Part shown: piece after piece, positions 1-12,890 of the stretch
How the letters are laid out: each line of letters opens with the position of its first letter
How positions within the stretch are numbered: the stretch's first letter is position 1
Origin: Apricaphanius iberus
Taxonomy: Eukaryota; Chordata; Actinopteri; Cyprinodontiformes; Aphaniidae
Length of the DNA: 64,000 nt
Direction of reading: 5' to 3'
Assembly: GCA_028564705.1 (NCBI GenBank)
Contig: JAPXFQ010001133.1
Location: 682,001-746,000, forward strand
Translations under genes and position numbers: made by a program
The notes under the pieces: model-generated
What the model was told of the DNA's origin: nothing
The model's database searches: none
Seen by the model: only the letters and a program-made list of their open reading frames with translations

Positions 1-61
1 CCCTCCCCCGATTCTCTTCTTCATGTGTCTGTCTTCAAAGAGGCCTTGGTTTGTCCTGCAG

Positions 62-124
62 GTGGAATGTGTGCAGAGGCTGACCTTGCTGACCACCAGG
101 CTGCAGGATCGGGACATCCATTAG
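62..124 (+). CDS. Candidate terminal coding exon (unidentified gene)
   Basis: A pyrimidine-rich tract (about positions 3-58) runs into a CAG at 59-61, a good splice-acceptor context. It is followed by an open stretch of 20 codons and a TAG: VECVQRLTLLTTRLQDRDIH. Hydrophobic residues are spaced as in an amphipathic helix, so a coiled-coil C-terminus is possible. The reading phase is unknown because the upstream exon lies outside the window; this frame was chosen because it is uninterrupted from acceptor to stop. I do not recognise the protein. If real, the window begins at the last intron/exon boundary of a plus-strand gene and the DNA after 124 is its 3' UTR. A chance acceptor-like sequence in intergenic DNA remains quite possible. 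Confidence 0.3.
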   Translation: MECVQRLTLLTTRLQDRDIH

Positions 125-1316
125 CAGGGGCTAACGGCTTCATCCCTCCCCAGCTCTGAGACCTCCCACTGGGCCTTCACACTCACACTCTCCCCTGTTT
201 TCTTCTTAACTACAGTTTTTTTATTGAAACTATTGCTTCGTTTGATCCACAACCATAGCGATACACACGTTTCTATGGTCAAATGTATATCAGTTTACAC
301 ACCGATAGTCATTCAGTATATACATAACAGGCATTCCACAATGATCAGAATCAGCTCCCTTTCACTTTTACTTTTACATTGTTGATCTTGCTAAACATTA
401 ACAGGATTACCATGACTTATAATGTTAGTAGCTTTGGATTCACTGGAGAAGCAATGATTAGTCATACTGTAATATTTCTGGACAAAAAGCCAATACAAGA
501 CCACCCCTTCAAAACACATCTCTTCTCTGCATGAAAAGGTACATCCAAGTACTGCAAAATGTACTGTGAGTATTTCACAAGCATCAGTATTTGGGCCTAA
601 AGTTATTTTAAATATATTTAGGAGATTCCTGAACACTATACTGAACCCCAACCAATGAAATCCTCTAAAAACAGTGACGGCCCACAGCTAAGCACATTAT
701 CAAGCCTCTTCTATTGATTTGTAGCTAATATAGAAAAACTACATGGTGTTATTTTAGAATTCCTTGAGGAACTTGTTGCCTTCCAACTCCACTCCTGCCT
801 CAATAAACATAAATTCATGAACAATTTCAGTCCAAAGTAGAACAGGATCATAGAGAATAAAAGTTATAAATATTGGCCTGTCAGGGATAAGCTGGCTAAA
901 TGGTAACTCGGTCGTAACTTGTCTAACTGCCATGTTGATGATTGATCAGTATAAAATGTGTATGAATAGTGGAGCGCTGGGAGTTGTCCTAATGATTGAA
1001 TGCCTTCTTTGCTTCTGCTGTGTAAACTCGAGGCATGTTGGTTAAATAATTGTAGATATCTCCATACTGAACTGGCATCGCTCATATCTCTGGAGTTTCA
1101 TTCCTTAGCTTGTTAGCTTTTTGAAACGGGTCTGGAAGCTTTGTGCTACATACAGTTAGCTTTGTGATTTTTTTTATCATCTGCACAAAGATGGTTTAGG
1201 TTTTATTTTGTTACTCTAATTGTTCAAAAACAACCAAACAGCTTTGGATAGTGGCTGTGGAGGATTTCCCCCCTACAGTTTTGTATGACTGCGGGAAATT
1301 ACTGAGATGAAAATGA
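125..1316. other. Non-coding stretch, possible 3' UTR
   Basis: This stretch is AT-rich with no supported coding sequence. If the exon at 62-124 is real, this would be its 3' UTR and downstream flank. AATAAA hexamers at 802-807 and 856-861 are candidate poly(A) signals, but such hexamers are common in AT-rich DNA. Confidence 0.3.
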
Positions 1317-1659
1317 GGGGGCTGCACGGTGGCGCAGTGGTTAGCGCTGTTGCCTTGCAGCAAGAAGGTCATGGGTTCGTATCCCGGCCCAGGGTCTTTC
1401 TGCATGGAGTTTGCATGTTCTCCCCGTGTATGCGTGTCTCCCGGGTACTCCGGCTTCCTCCCACATCCAAAAACTATGTGAATTGTCACTCTAAATTGCC
1501 TAGGAATGAAGTGAGTGTGAATTTGTCTGTCTCTCTGGGCCCTGCAACAGACTGGCGTCCTGTTCAGAGTGTACCCTGCCTAACGCCTGATAATTGCTGG
1601 GATGGGCTCCAGCTGCCCCGTGACCCTGAATTGGATAAGCGGTTGAGAAGATGGATGGA
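1317..1659 (+). mobile_element. tRNA-derived SINE with GATG tail, near full length
   Basis: The left end has a pol III promoter layout: an A-box-like TGGCGCAGTGG at about 1,329 and a B-box-like GGGTTCGTATCC about 45 bases later. The body carries the block reading 'catggagtttgcatgttctc' then 'gggtactccggcttcctccc', which recurs at 4,748-4,868 and 48,114-48,458. The element ends with GGATAAGCGG, AGATGGATGG. Non-autonomous tRNA-headed SINEs are moved by a partner LINE. The 3' end matches that of the RTE LINE at 35,198-36,724, so RTE mobilisation is inferred. No clear target-site duplication was found. Confidence 0.8.
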
Positions 1660-2040
1660 AAACAATAACATTCAATGTGTCCATAGTCTTACACTAAGAA
1701 TGAAGAGAAAAGATAATCTATGAATTCCTGAACAAGCTAAGAGACATTCAACGCCACAGGCTGATGGACAAAGACTCTGAATAAAGGGTTAGAATTAGGG
1801 TGATAGAACCTTTTTGGTGGCCTCTGCTAGGCTTTAGAACCTTAACCATTACAGGTCAACTAGGCTCCCACATTATCTATTTTTAAAACTCTGGAATTTG
1901 TTTGATTTGGCGTTCAACTCAACATGATAATACTCTAAACAGTAGATTTTATTTGTTTTTTAAAGTATATTTTTCTACCACTGTTATGGCATTTTTATGG
2001 TGTGTGTAATATCTTGGAATTTAATTGGTTCACTGTATTG
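1660..2040. other. Non-coding AT-rich spacer
   Basis: No coding or repeat feature can be supported between the SINE and the LINE-like tail that follows. Confidence 0.5.
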
Positions 2041-2108
2041 TAAAAGCACTGTCTTAGATGTCTGTCTTTATTTTGGAAAGTGCTATATAAATAAAGTTGA
2101 CTTGACTT
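2041..2108 (+). mobile_element. L2/SINE-type 3' tail remnant
   Basis: The sequence 'aaagtgctatataaataaag' followed by TTGACTTGACTT is the same type of 3' end seen on the L2 copies at 29,855-30,045 and 62,315-62,861 (GCGCTATATAAATAAACTGAATTGAATT). Only the tail is recognisable. The upstream body is either lost or too diverged to see. Confidence 0.45.
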
Positions 2109-2377
2109 AAGAAACACCAAATACAGTACAGCTGTAGATGTTCTCTGGAGCTCTATTAAAGAAGGTGTGTTTAAAGTTGACTCTTTTATGATTTACCTAA
2201 TATCACTCCTAATTCATGCACGAATTGGTATGTTGTAATATAAGTTTGGTTTGAAATAAAACATCTCTGCTGTTCAAATAAAACAGAGTCTGTAGAGCCT
2301 TTTTCTTGAAGCTTTTTCACATTGGTACTTTGAAGACAGAAAACTACATAAACCATAGAAACTACAAGGCCTTTACC

Positions 2378-2417
2378 GGATGGATGGATGGATGGATGGA
2401 TGGATGGATGGATGGAT
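2378..2417 (+). repeat. (GGAT)10 microsatellite
   Basis: Ten uninterrupted GGAT units. GATG/GGAT arrays in this window also form the tails of the tRNA-SINE and RTE families, so this array may be an expanded tail whose body is gone. Confidence 0.95.
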
Positions 2418-4079
2418 TTTAGTATGATCCATACCTGGGAAATGCTTTGCCAATCATGTTTAAGGTAGAAATGTAAGTTTATTTTCCATGGAAAACAATA
2501 GTTCTAAAGGTTAGATTTTTATTCACCTGGATCATATTTAAAATCTGTACTCCAAGCAGCAGATTTCCTCACATATACAACGACTATTAAGAGGAGGTTG
2601 ATATTTGTGGGAAAGGGCTTCAAACTGCCAGCATCCTGAGACGATGTGGACACCTGATCTCGAAGGAGAGACAGGCGCTGACAAGCACTGCAGTTATCAA
2701 TCATAGACCGCTCTATTAATTTCATCAAGGCCCTGGTGTCTGCTGACATTAAATGACACGCCGGTTGGTCGATGGCATCCCTGAGGTGGCAACACGACCG
2801 GCCGCTGCTTTTGAAATGCAAATAAGGCTTTAACCTTAAACAGAGCCGCCTGGACGAAATTATCTTTCTGCCTTCCAGTCAGGTACAGGCTCGCTCGCTC
2901 TCCCCGTTTTTTCTTCCCCCTCCCCCAGCTTGACCCCTGGGGTACAGGAGATGGAAAGAGCATCGTTGGAAGAAGCGACAGATAAAGGCAAAGGTGGAGG
3001 AGGGCGAGGAAGGGAGAGAGGAGTGCTGACTCCAGCGTTCTGTCCCGATGAAGAGGCTGAGCATGGAGAGGGAGATGTCACAAGGACGGAGAAACCTGGG
3101 AAGGGAAAAAGGAGGAAAATAACTGATAAAGACCCTGTCTGTAATGTAGATAAAAGTAAAACAGCTGAAATCAGTCTGGTACCCGCTAAGAGGAACTATC
3201 TATGAGTTAGTGGACGGAGTGACAACCAATACACATCGATTGTTCCTGAAGAGACAGTTCCTCCCTCTCTTTTCTTTATGTGAACACACTGAGGCCATTA
3301 ATTTTAATTGAGACATCAGACGAGAATGAAACACAGAGTGCTTTCTGGACCGGCAGCAGACACAAGATGGAAAAACAACCCCAAAAATTCAGTGGTAGCT
3401 AAAGCAGAAGCAAAGGCAGACAGAACAGGGGGAGGTGAAGGAAAGAGAACCCCGCGGCGACACAAACAAACATATCATAAACACATGAGAAATATCTTTC
3501 TCTTTATCTTTTTGCCTTTCCTATTTTCTGTTTCATTCTCCTTCTTTGTCTCTTGTGTGAGGAACAAAGCAAACTCTCACATTGCCTAAATCTCAGTAAT
3601 AATACTGTAAACAACATTTTGTACAGTCAATGCTAAACAGGATCTATATGACTCAGTAAGTGGAGCCGTGGGATTCAATTTACACATCTTTATGTAGTCT
3701 AGTTTATTATTTATTCAATATAATGTCGAAAAATGTCTGTTAAATCCGATTTAGAGCATATTTTCTCATTTAATCAACTAAAAATACCTAACCACAATAC
3801 TGCCACCACAATTTTCTTCTAATGTATATTGAAATAGTTCCAAATCTTTATTTAGTACTTGTGTCACATATTGATAATAAAATATAAATTGTCCAAAAAA
3901 TCTTTGTCCCATTTGAAACAACTGAATCCCTGTTAATGGCAGGATTAGGGGACCACAGCAGCGGGCAAATACATAAAATCTATGAATACTTAAGACTTCA
4001 TGTTTGAAACACAGATAACTCTGTTTTAATACCACATATACAGTATATTGTATATCTTCTAAAGAACATACAATAAACT
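2418..4079. other. Non-coding stretch
   Basis: No supported gene. Short open frames around 2,930-3,205 and 3,308-3,589 (+) encode charged, low-complexity peptides (Gly/Arg/Lys-rich). They have no motif and lie in a purine-rich tract, so I treat them as chance. Confidence 0.5.
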
Positions 4080-4262
4080 AGGGCTGTCAAACAATTAAAA
4101 TTTGTTATCTAATTAATCACAGCATAGCTGTGAATTAATCACCATTGATTAACATTCCTAAATGTGACTAAAAAACATAAATTTTCAGTGTAAAAGGACA
4201 AATACGGATGCCGCTGCTCTTTTATTTAATGAAATAAAGCAGAGATTAATGGAATTTCTGTT
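4080..4262. mobile_element. DNA-transposon end fragment (TAGGGCTGTCAAAC type)
   Basis: The stretch begins TAGGGCTGTCAAAC then runs through alternating ATTAAT/TTAATC blocks (for example 'attaatcaccattgattaac'), the look of terminal regions of a non-autonomous DNA-transposon group abundant in fish. No matching inverted right end was found downstream, so it is a fragment. Family assignment rests on remembered resemblance, not on an internal copy. Confidence 0.4.
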
Positions 4263-4747
4263 CTGAACTCCAGAATCATACATGGCCCTATTAAGCTATT
4301 TATCTTTTAGCCAGTTGGTTAACATCCTCTGTATGTAAAGCTGAACTGATCATCCTCTTTCTGGGACTATCTTACAAGAAGAGTGTTTTTTTTGCTGTCT
4401 ATTGAGGTACTGGTTCAGGGTGAGATCACTCTGTTTCCCTCTGGGAATACCTGCCAGAGCTCCACTTAAAGCCATTCAGAGTATGAGAAGATGTGAGTTG
4501 GAGAAAAGGCTGTTATGTTTATTTTTTTTCTTATTATTTCCACACAGCTGCTGATACAGGTTTAAATGGTGTACATGTGAGGAGGAGATGCCCGTATGTG
4601 TGATATCCTGTAGAAAATAAATACAACTAAGGTGGAGCTAACCAAAATATAGGAATAAACGTATTATTTGGGTATCAGCAGCTGTGTTAAACATCACATA
4701 ATCCAAATATAATACAGACTTAGTTATCGGATAGATGGATGGATATA

Positions 4748-4868
4748 CACTGTTGCCTTGTAGCAAGAAGGGTGTGGGTTCGTATCCTGGCCCAGGGTTT
4801 TTCTGCATGGAGTTTGCATGTCCTCCCCATGCATGCGTCGGTTCCCTCCGGGTACTCCGGCTTCTTCC
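4748..4868 (+). mobile_element. tRNA-SINE, truncated at both ends
   Basis: It matches the SINE at 1,317-1,659 from the end of the A-box half onward: GTTGCCTTGTAGCAAGAAGG, a B-box GGGTTCGTATCC, then the 'catggagtttgcatg' and 'gggtactccggcttc' blocks. The A box is lost, and the left edge abuts a short GATGGATGGAT tract at 4,733-4,744. The copy stops abruptly at the CTTCC and changes to AT-rich DNA. Confidence 0.8.
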
Positions 4869-7722
4869 TTTTTCTCCCTTTGGAAAAACAAACCAAATAC
4901 AAATCTTCACAAAAATGATCGAATAAGGAAAATTAAAAAATTAAAAAATATCTATTTCTTTTTAATTATATCAGTTTTCGTCCTCCATACTATTACAGAT
5001 GAATATTGTGCGGCCCTATTTTTAAGAAATTTTTGTTTAGTGTTAAAACAGGAAAAAAATTGTTGCATTTATAGATTCAAAAGCTCAATTTCTGTTAAAT
5101 ATTTAGGATAATTTATTTGGATAAATATCTAACTTATTTTACCTATGCATTAGAATTGTTCCAGGGTGATAGTCTACTATAGACTGGGTTTGATTGGGGA
5201 ACAAAACTGATGCATGGTTGCTATTTTTAGCTAGAGTTGTTCACATTCTCTCTGCTCTTTTCATCACACAAATTGCAGCTTTTGAGCAATATGTTTACCT
5301 CCCTGCCTGTGGGGGGCGCTGTGGTGGTGCTGCACTTCCTGTACAGTAAAATTTTGACAAACATGGATTGTTAGCAGACTGTAGTGGTTTAAGGATTGTT
5401 CTGCAGTAACTCAGGATGAACAGAGAATATAGCGCAGGATTATGGAGAATGTTGGTTTTTTCCTCAGGCAGCTGAGACAGCTCCATGTGAAGCTATGAGT
5501 AGCGGTACATACAACTTCACAGCACAGAGGTCCTCATTAAGATATTCAGCAAGGTATGTACAAGATCTAACATCTATCAATGCAGCATGCATAGATAGGT
5601 TGTTTAAATTGTATTTACCCAGGATGCCTTGTCCACTTCCTGCTTTTGGTGAGGTCCCCGTCCATTTACTATTCACATATGAAATCGAACCACAGCAGAG
5701 TTTGTTTTAGTCAAACTGATACCTATAGTTATGGGCGGACTAGAGTTCTCTTCTCAGTCTGTATAACAGTTGGATTGCCCTTTCAATCCTCCCCAAACCA
5801 ACCAGACTTTCTGGGCAAACAAACAAGAGTTCAGGTTGAAGCTGAATAAACAGGGCTGGTATGAATGAACCCTTAAGGAAAATGAAAAAAAACAAAAAGG
5901 TTTTGCCACATAGTATGCAAATATCTGCAAAAACGAATACAGTCTGCAGCTTTGCATGCATGCTCATGTACTCAGAGCCGAGGAGCTGCAGAAATGAGAA
6001 GTTAAGCCTGTGATGTTAAGCATCGGGGGGAGACACCTGGCACAGAAACTTAAGTGCTTCCACCAAGTATCATCAACCCGAGATTAAAAGCATCGAGGGG
6101 GAATAGTGGGAGGAGAGGAATGCAAAGTGAGGAGGAGGAGGCAGTGATCGAGCATATGACAAGATGGTAGAAAAATACAGGAAAAATCAAGAGAGGGCTG
6201 GAGAAACGGGAGGGTTTGCTGGGAAAAGCAGCTTGTAGTGTAGAGATGTAAAGCTGCCGATTCTGGATGGGAAAATGAAGAGCTGAGCACATAAACCAAC
6301 ACTCTCCTACTAATTACAGGATGTTCTTCCATTTTACACACACAAATGCCACTGGTGACATATGGACCAGGAGAGGGAAGCTGCAGCTAAACATTTAGAT
6401 GTAGTCTGGAAAAATCTAGAATGTGATAAATGTCCTGGTTCTACTAGGTAAGGATGGAGGAAATAAATCCGTCATCCATCCAGTCTGTTTTTTGTTTTTT
6501 TTTACCAGTTTCCATGTTTATGGTATTGTACAGTAATACTAAGTGTAGAAAGCTCTGCTATGAATTAATGTTAAACTTTCTATATTAATGCTTAAAGGAA
6601 CTGGATTCCAAAACCTGGGAAAAGAAAACTGTGGAATTTGGTCAGTAAAATGATTTGTTAACCCTGTTTTCCACATTCTGCTCATTGTAGTACAAGAACC
6701 TTAAACTCCCAACACCGTTACAGCAACAATCAGAGTTATACGATTTCCCCCCACTGCCCCAGCCTTAAACCACAAAGCCTGATTAGCAGACAATCTCTCC
6801 TCAGATGTCTCTCTACGATCAAGGGTCTGCTGATTACTGTACACAAATACTGGCCTGATATCCTCTGTCGACGGCAAACAACAGGATGTGTGCGCTGCAA
6901 TCTACAGTTCGTGTGTTTCCACCTCCCAAATCTCTGTTTTGATTGCAGAACTGACTGCATGCGCCTCTCTTTAAAGGAGACGTCACCCCCCCACCCCCAC
7001 CCCCGTTTGCCACCACTCCTGCAAATGGTTATTATTATCGTCATCAGTGGAGAATGGAGAGAAATCAGCGCCCTGACAAGCATCTCTTCTCTTACCACCA
7101 CCACTGTAAGAAGTAGCTGTCAGTACCAGTGAGCCCACACAGAACCAGTAACATCCATCAAGTAGAAAGTCCTGCTCCATGTCTTTAGATTTAGCTTCTA
7201 ATTTAGTCTTGATCAACAGTTTGAGACTTTTAGAAGTTTCCATTGGTCTTCAGGATTGTTTCAAACCTTTGCATAATACTCTATATGCAGAAGTTGAAGA
7301 AGTGCTGAAGTACTTTTAATGTCCAACCCATAAACAGCAAAGAGCTCTAAAGCTGCAATATTGTGGCTGGTATTTCTTGCAGTGCATTCTCCACTCTGTC
7401 TTTAGATGCTTTTATGTTCATCCCACAGTCGTATTGACAAGAGGAGGCTTACAAACCGCCACACATACAACCCCCTCTACAGGCCTAATAGGGTTTCAAG
7501 TGTTTTCTCCCAAACTCCTACCCAATAACAACCAGCATCAGGCTGAAGGGCTCCCAGCATCCACATAGCTGCATGAAAATCAGTTGTTCTGGCCACACTG
7601 GTCTGACTGGTCGTCAGCTTAATGAGGGCTTTTTATGTCAAACGCCTGGAGTTATTTTAGACCTGAATTATTGATACACCCCAGATTTTTTCCTACAGTG
7701 CAGAGTTGTTGGAACCTGAAAC
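4869..7722. other. Non-coding stretch
   Basis: No coding feature can be supported. A pyrimidine-rich and C-run-rich patch near 6,975-7,020 gives rise to overlapping short open frames on both strands, which is a compositional effect. Confidence 0.5.
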
Positions 7723-7744
7723 GGATGGATGGATGGATGGATGG
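7723..7744 (+). repeat. (GGAT)n microsatellite, about 5 units
   Basis: A short GGAT array directly follows 'ggaacctgaaac'. No SINE or RTE body is recognisable next to it. Confidence 0.9.
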
Positions 7745-10700
7745 ACATACATTTGGAAAATCTAAATATTTCAAATATATTTATAACCAAATTTAATTAG
7801 TTTCAGAGTTTTCAAAGAATTTACAGCAGATTTTTTTATAGTGTCCATGTGTTAAATGTAGTCAGTGGGACAGAGAGTAAACTATTGTACCACTGTGTTG
7901 GTATTTCTTCAGTACCTGTGAGGAGAATAAAAGCAATGATTCCATTCAGAGTTGTCTAGTGTCCTGGAGCTCCAGCTCAGTTCCTTCTGAGTCTTTGGAC
8001 AAATCGTCCATCAGTCTATTCTGCTTTGACTTTGAACCCACTGAGAAGATGGAAGACAAGTATGTTCTCCTCCAGACTCTGAAGCCTTGTTCTCTGTCGG
8101 TTTCTTCTCCCATCTCCACCTCTCACTATAACTTGTAATGATTTTTTTCTCCAGCATGCTGAGTTCGTCTTTGTGGATTTCTTCACCCGCAAATAAAGGA
8201 TTCCAAAATGGTCTCATTTTGATCGCATGTTCATCTGTACAAATGAACGATTTAGATGTTAAACTGATATTTCAGATCAAACCCACTTTGATTCATTTTG
8301 AAATATACCTTTAACATATCAGTTATCTAATAGGAGGTTTAAGATAAATGGATTTCTACCATTACATTGTAGATCCCATTGGTAAATCAAGCAAAAGTTA
8401 AATGGAATTACATGTGTTTTAAATTGCAAATCAGAAAATCTGTAAATTAAACTACAATCTAAATATTTCCACACCAAAGCAATGGAAGACAGGGTGGGAA
8501 TATCGACATGGAGGGAACTGAAGACCCATTCGCTGGTTTCTAACTCAACATGTAGTAGTTTAATTGGTGGAGGTCATATGGCAGTGATGGAATATGGATA
8601 GCCCAGTAATCTATCTGTGAATATACCTAACCCATTGTGACTGGTTCATAACCTCCCATTAAGTTTGAATACTGCATCTGAGTTCATCAAATTAACACCA
8701 CTAGAGTCCTAGGAGCTGCCTCCTAGCTGCCAAAGAGTGTCACTCACCTGGTGGTAATTATTAACATTCTTAGTTGATTTATTTTTGTGTTTCTCTTTGG
8801 GCAAAGTTATTTAATCTACCAATTTCTCATGGTAAATGTTTTTGACTAGATTATTGCCTTAACTAGACTTAAGGACTTCAAAGCGCTTCACACTCCATTC
8901 ACTGTAGCTACAGCTGGCTGCGTTACACTGACAGAAGCCATGTTGTTTCCCTGCTCAAAAATGTCAAAGCTTTAAAAAAGATACAGAAACATTTCTCATT
9001 CTTTCAAAACACCAAACACCTTTAAATGACTTGCTGATTTTGAACTATGTTTAGAGACATTTCCACGTAAAAAGTTGTGGAATAGCAGACAAATATTATA
9101 ATTAAAAGCATTTACGACCTGTAATTTTGGTTAATACCTGAAAACCCCATTTAGAAGCTTTCAGTGGCTTTCAACTAGCTTCTAGATGTTTTGATGTGGT
9201 CAACAAGGCACCAGGTGAGAAAAGAATGTTTGCTAGAATGTTCTTCAACTATCCCTCTGTGTCCATCCGTTTCTCTCTTTCTCTCAATCGGCTGACGAGC
9301 AGAGCAAGGCTGCCATCATTCTGTGTAGCCATGCAGAGTCAGAGAGGACGAATAAAAACCTCTCACCAGGAGAGAGAGAAAACCGTTGAGAGAGGGAGAG
9401 AAGAGAGTAGGGACATGATGTTTTCCCTCGCCTCCTCCCTCATCAGGCCCGTCTCCACACCAAACACCGGCGTGGCAATTAGACCTGACAGTACTCCGAC
9501 TCCAACAATCCCACCAGGACTACATGTTCAAACACTCCAATAAACGAACAGAGTCAGAGAAGGAAAAGAAAAAGGAGGAGGAGGAATACCTGAAAACCAG
9601 AACATCAAGAAACAGCTACAGCAAAAAATCTCTAAGACAGCAGAAAAAACTCCCTTCATCCCATCATCATGCCTGACCAGAAGGTTTTTACCAGAAACTG
9701 GTCATGACTTCAATCCCAAAACGAAGCCTTTGGAAACCTACAACAAATACATGTGAGCTGGCGTTCATGAACAGTGAGCTAATTGAGATAATTAGTTTTG
9801 TTACCTCACTAGGTATTGCATTTTAATGTGGATTCTAATGATCCAGAGGGGAGGAGAAGGATGCCTTCACACACTGGTTCCTTTCATTTATTAAACATTC
9901 ATATTCCAGGTAATTGGCTCACACTTGTATTCACAAAAGCTTTGACTCAGTTAGCAGGTCAGCATTAGAACAACCTCTTCTTATCTTGTGTTAACAAATC
10001 GAATACTAAATAAACACGGCAATAATGGATCTGTTTGGCCCATTTCTCTGTATAGTGTTTGTCATACTGTAGACATTTAATATCACCTCTATTCCGTTCT
10101 ATGCCTGAATAAAACCATAATACAACACTTGATATGTTGTCTTCATCCATGTAAATCTATCAGCATCCCAGTTCTGGTCCGTGGGGATTTTGGCCCAAAC
10201 TGTCCTGCATAACGTTCTCCATATCTAACAGACAGTTTGCTTCACCGCCTTGTTGAGGTAATAAAAGAGTCAAAACGCTCAGCTCAAACTTTTATTTTCC
10301 TCAGTTGAAATCATTCTTTGGTTGATTTTCTGTATGAATGGACTCACTGTAATGCAAACCAAAAGTCAGAAACACCTTCAGATTGTTGCAGACACTTGTA
10401 GGTTTCATATATTTAGCTGTATGTAGAAGTATTCTTAGGAAGTATAAGCCAGCGGTACATGTTTGGATTATCAGATTTCTATAACAGTGTTTGAGGAGAT
10501 TTTAGAATGCCTGGAAGTTTTCTTTGGACAAAATAAATTAAATTAAATATTTCACACTCTGCTTGTTAGTCTAGATATATGGAGAACACATCAGATTCTT
10601 GTCATATATAGACCACAAACAGTTCACTTTTAAGACAATAATGTGCTTGCTGTGTTTTTGCCACAGATGTGATATTTTCTCCTATTAATAACAGTCATTC

Positions 10701-12890
10701 ATAAGCCAGACAGAGACACACTGGAGTTGGGGAGATGATCCTGCAGCCGGGTCTCTGACATTCATAATACTACATGCCTTATACTTCTCTTTCCTAGTTT
10801 AAAATCTAAATTAGTTAGATTAATCTAACCTACTTATAAAGAAAATCTTAATAAAAACAGAGACTCTTTAACATACAGATTGAGATTTTTAAATCTTTTG
10901 TTTTGTTTGTACAAACGTGAATAAAGTCCTGATTTGTATTATTTGTGGAATTATGGACTGGACTGTATTGTACTGTATTGTATTCCAATAAAAGTAAAAT
11001 TTTATTTAGTGAGTTCCTTTCAAGATATGAGATCACAAGATGCTTTACAAAACACAAAATTACAAATTGCCAGTAGTAAGCAGACAAAGAATACATTTTA
11101 CTGGAAGCAATTTCAACAATTAAGAAAATCAACTTTAAAAAGATAGGTATTTAACTGTGCTTTAAACGAGGCCAAATGTCTATCAGTCTCATAAATAATA
11201 CCAAATTAAAGACAGCATAAAACATATTATTAAGGCAAAGTCTGTGAAATAATTGTAAAATGTACAATTGTAGCTCATTTTATCACTAGGTGATAGTTTT
11301 CTTCCAACTGCATTGTGTTAAAATCTTGCTTCGTTACACTTACATAAAACCCAAGAATATGGTTTTATTTGGTGAGCTGAGTTGATCATTACACTTCAGA
11401 GTAATGTGAAATGCTACATTTTAATGTATGATGACTGAACCAAGAAGGAATTAAACTTGATGGCAATAACACCAAATTATGCAATTCTAATGATGTCTTC
11501 AGATTCTAGTTTCAAACTCATAGTATTTGTAGAAATTGAAAACTGATTAAAAATATTTTGGTGGAGGAGTTACTGGTTTGTTTTAGTAGAAAAACAAAGA
11601 AAAGCTACATATCTTCTGGGAGAAATATTGCCAGATACAAACTGACTAGACCTAGATGCCTATTTTAGTTTTCAAATCTATTTTTCTCTAAAATGTTTTA
11701 CTGGAGATCTTTCTGGGTTAAATTCAAAGGTTCAGGGACTTGATCAAGGATACTTAGTGCTGCTGAAAAGTTCTTGGATGAGCACCCTACTACCTGAGAC
11801 GGGGTGCAGACTTCCTATTGGGCAAATCAGCCCTAAAATACCTTTTTTACTGGGCACTTTCTTACGAATGTGCATGAGACTGCGTAAAATGAAGAGCCTC
11901 GATGTGGCTGATGAGAGTTAAGATATGTGTGTGTTGCTACTGAAGCTCTTAGAGAAGCCATTTGAACCACACACATCAATGTGCCGGCCCTCTGGAGCAG
12001 AGCACAGAAATAACTCCAGATAAATCATTTCCTCACTGAGCCACTTGCTGCGTTCAAATGCACCCGTGACCTTCAGCTTTGCCTTTTTCTACATCACATA
12101 GCCGGGGAATATAAAAGCTTATTAGCTCAGAACATTGTTGATACGTTTGTTCGAAGGCAGTGCACTAATGAGGCGTTGCAGGACGCCGCCAAACCGCAGA
12201 CTTTTCCTTTTGGAGATACTTTTTCCTCGCCAGAGGAGCATAATGCACTGCTAATGGCATCTACTCTGCAAATGGGCAAATGAAAAGAGAGATGAAGTGG
12301 AATATTGCTTTACCATATCAAAGGAAGTGGCATCCACAGATTGTGTGGCTGTCTGTTTGCATGTTGATGGCTGAGCAGGAGGGTGGACTCCTGAAGACGT
12401 ACGAGTGATGGACGCAGAGAGGAGCTGCCAGAGTGGAAGAGAGATAAAGAGGGAATTGGATGGTGGAAACACAGAGGAAGACAAATAAACTGCATAAATA
12501 AAGAAAAAGCTTGACCAAACGACAAAGAAACACATTTTAATAAACTTAGGCATGCAGGACAGAGTGCCAGAAAGCAATTATTATTACAGCTTTACATGGT
12601 TTTAGTCACATATATGGCAGCATGCTATGTTTCTGACACTGGAATTAAAAATGTTTGGGAGGTTTTAGCTTTCCTTTATGCTGTTTAAACAACTACAAAA
12701 GAACTCAAGTTTATTTAGTCAAAATGTAAAAAACTGTTAAACTAGGTTTCCAAAGAAGTTTTTCTCATATTGGACCTGACCGGAGTTAGGGTTTTGTGAG
12801 TGTCCTCGGATATTTCCAGCTAATCTCAGCTCCTTTGTCTCATTCTTAATTAAGCTATTTCCACTAACAGCTTATCATGTCTTCTTCTAC
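7745..12890. other. Long non-coding stretch
   Basis: AT-rich DNA without a supportable gene. Near 10,960-10,985 there is a short imperfect GTATT/GTACT repeat. Near 11,010-11,060 a run reading 'agatgctttacaaaacac' looks like an inverted, worn LINE/SINE tail, but it is too short to call. Confidence 0.5.

Noticed and set aside
1317..1400. Functional tRNA gene
   Set aside because: A and B boxes are present here and at 38,327, 48,114 and 59,632, but the cloverleaf is not closed and SINE bodies follow.
2930..3205. 91-codon plus-strand open frame, Gly/Arg/Lys-rich
   Set aside because: Purine-biased low-complexity DNA, no domain, overlapping frames on the other strand of equal quality.
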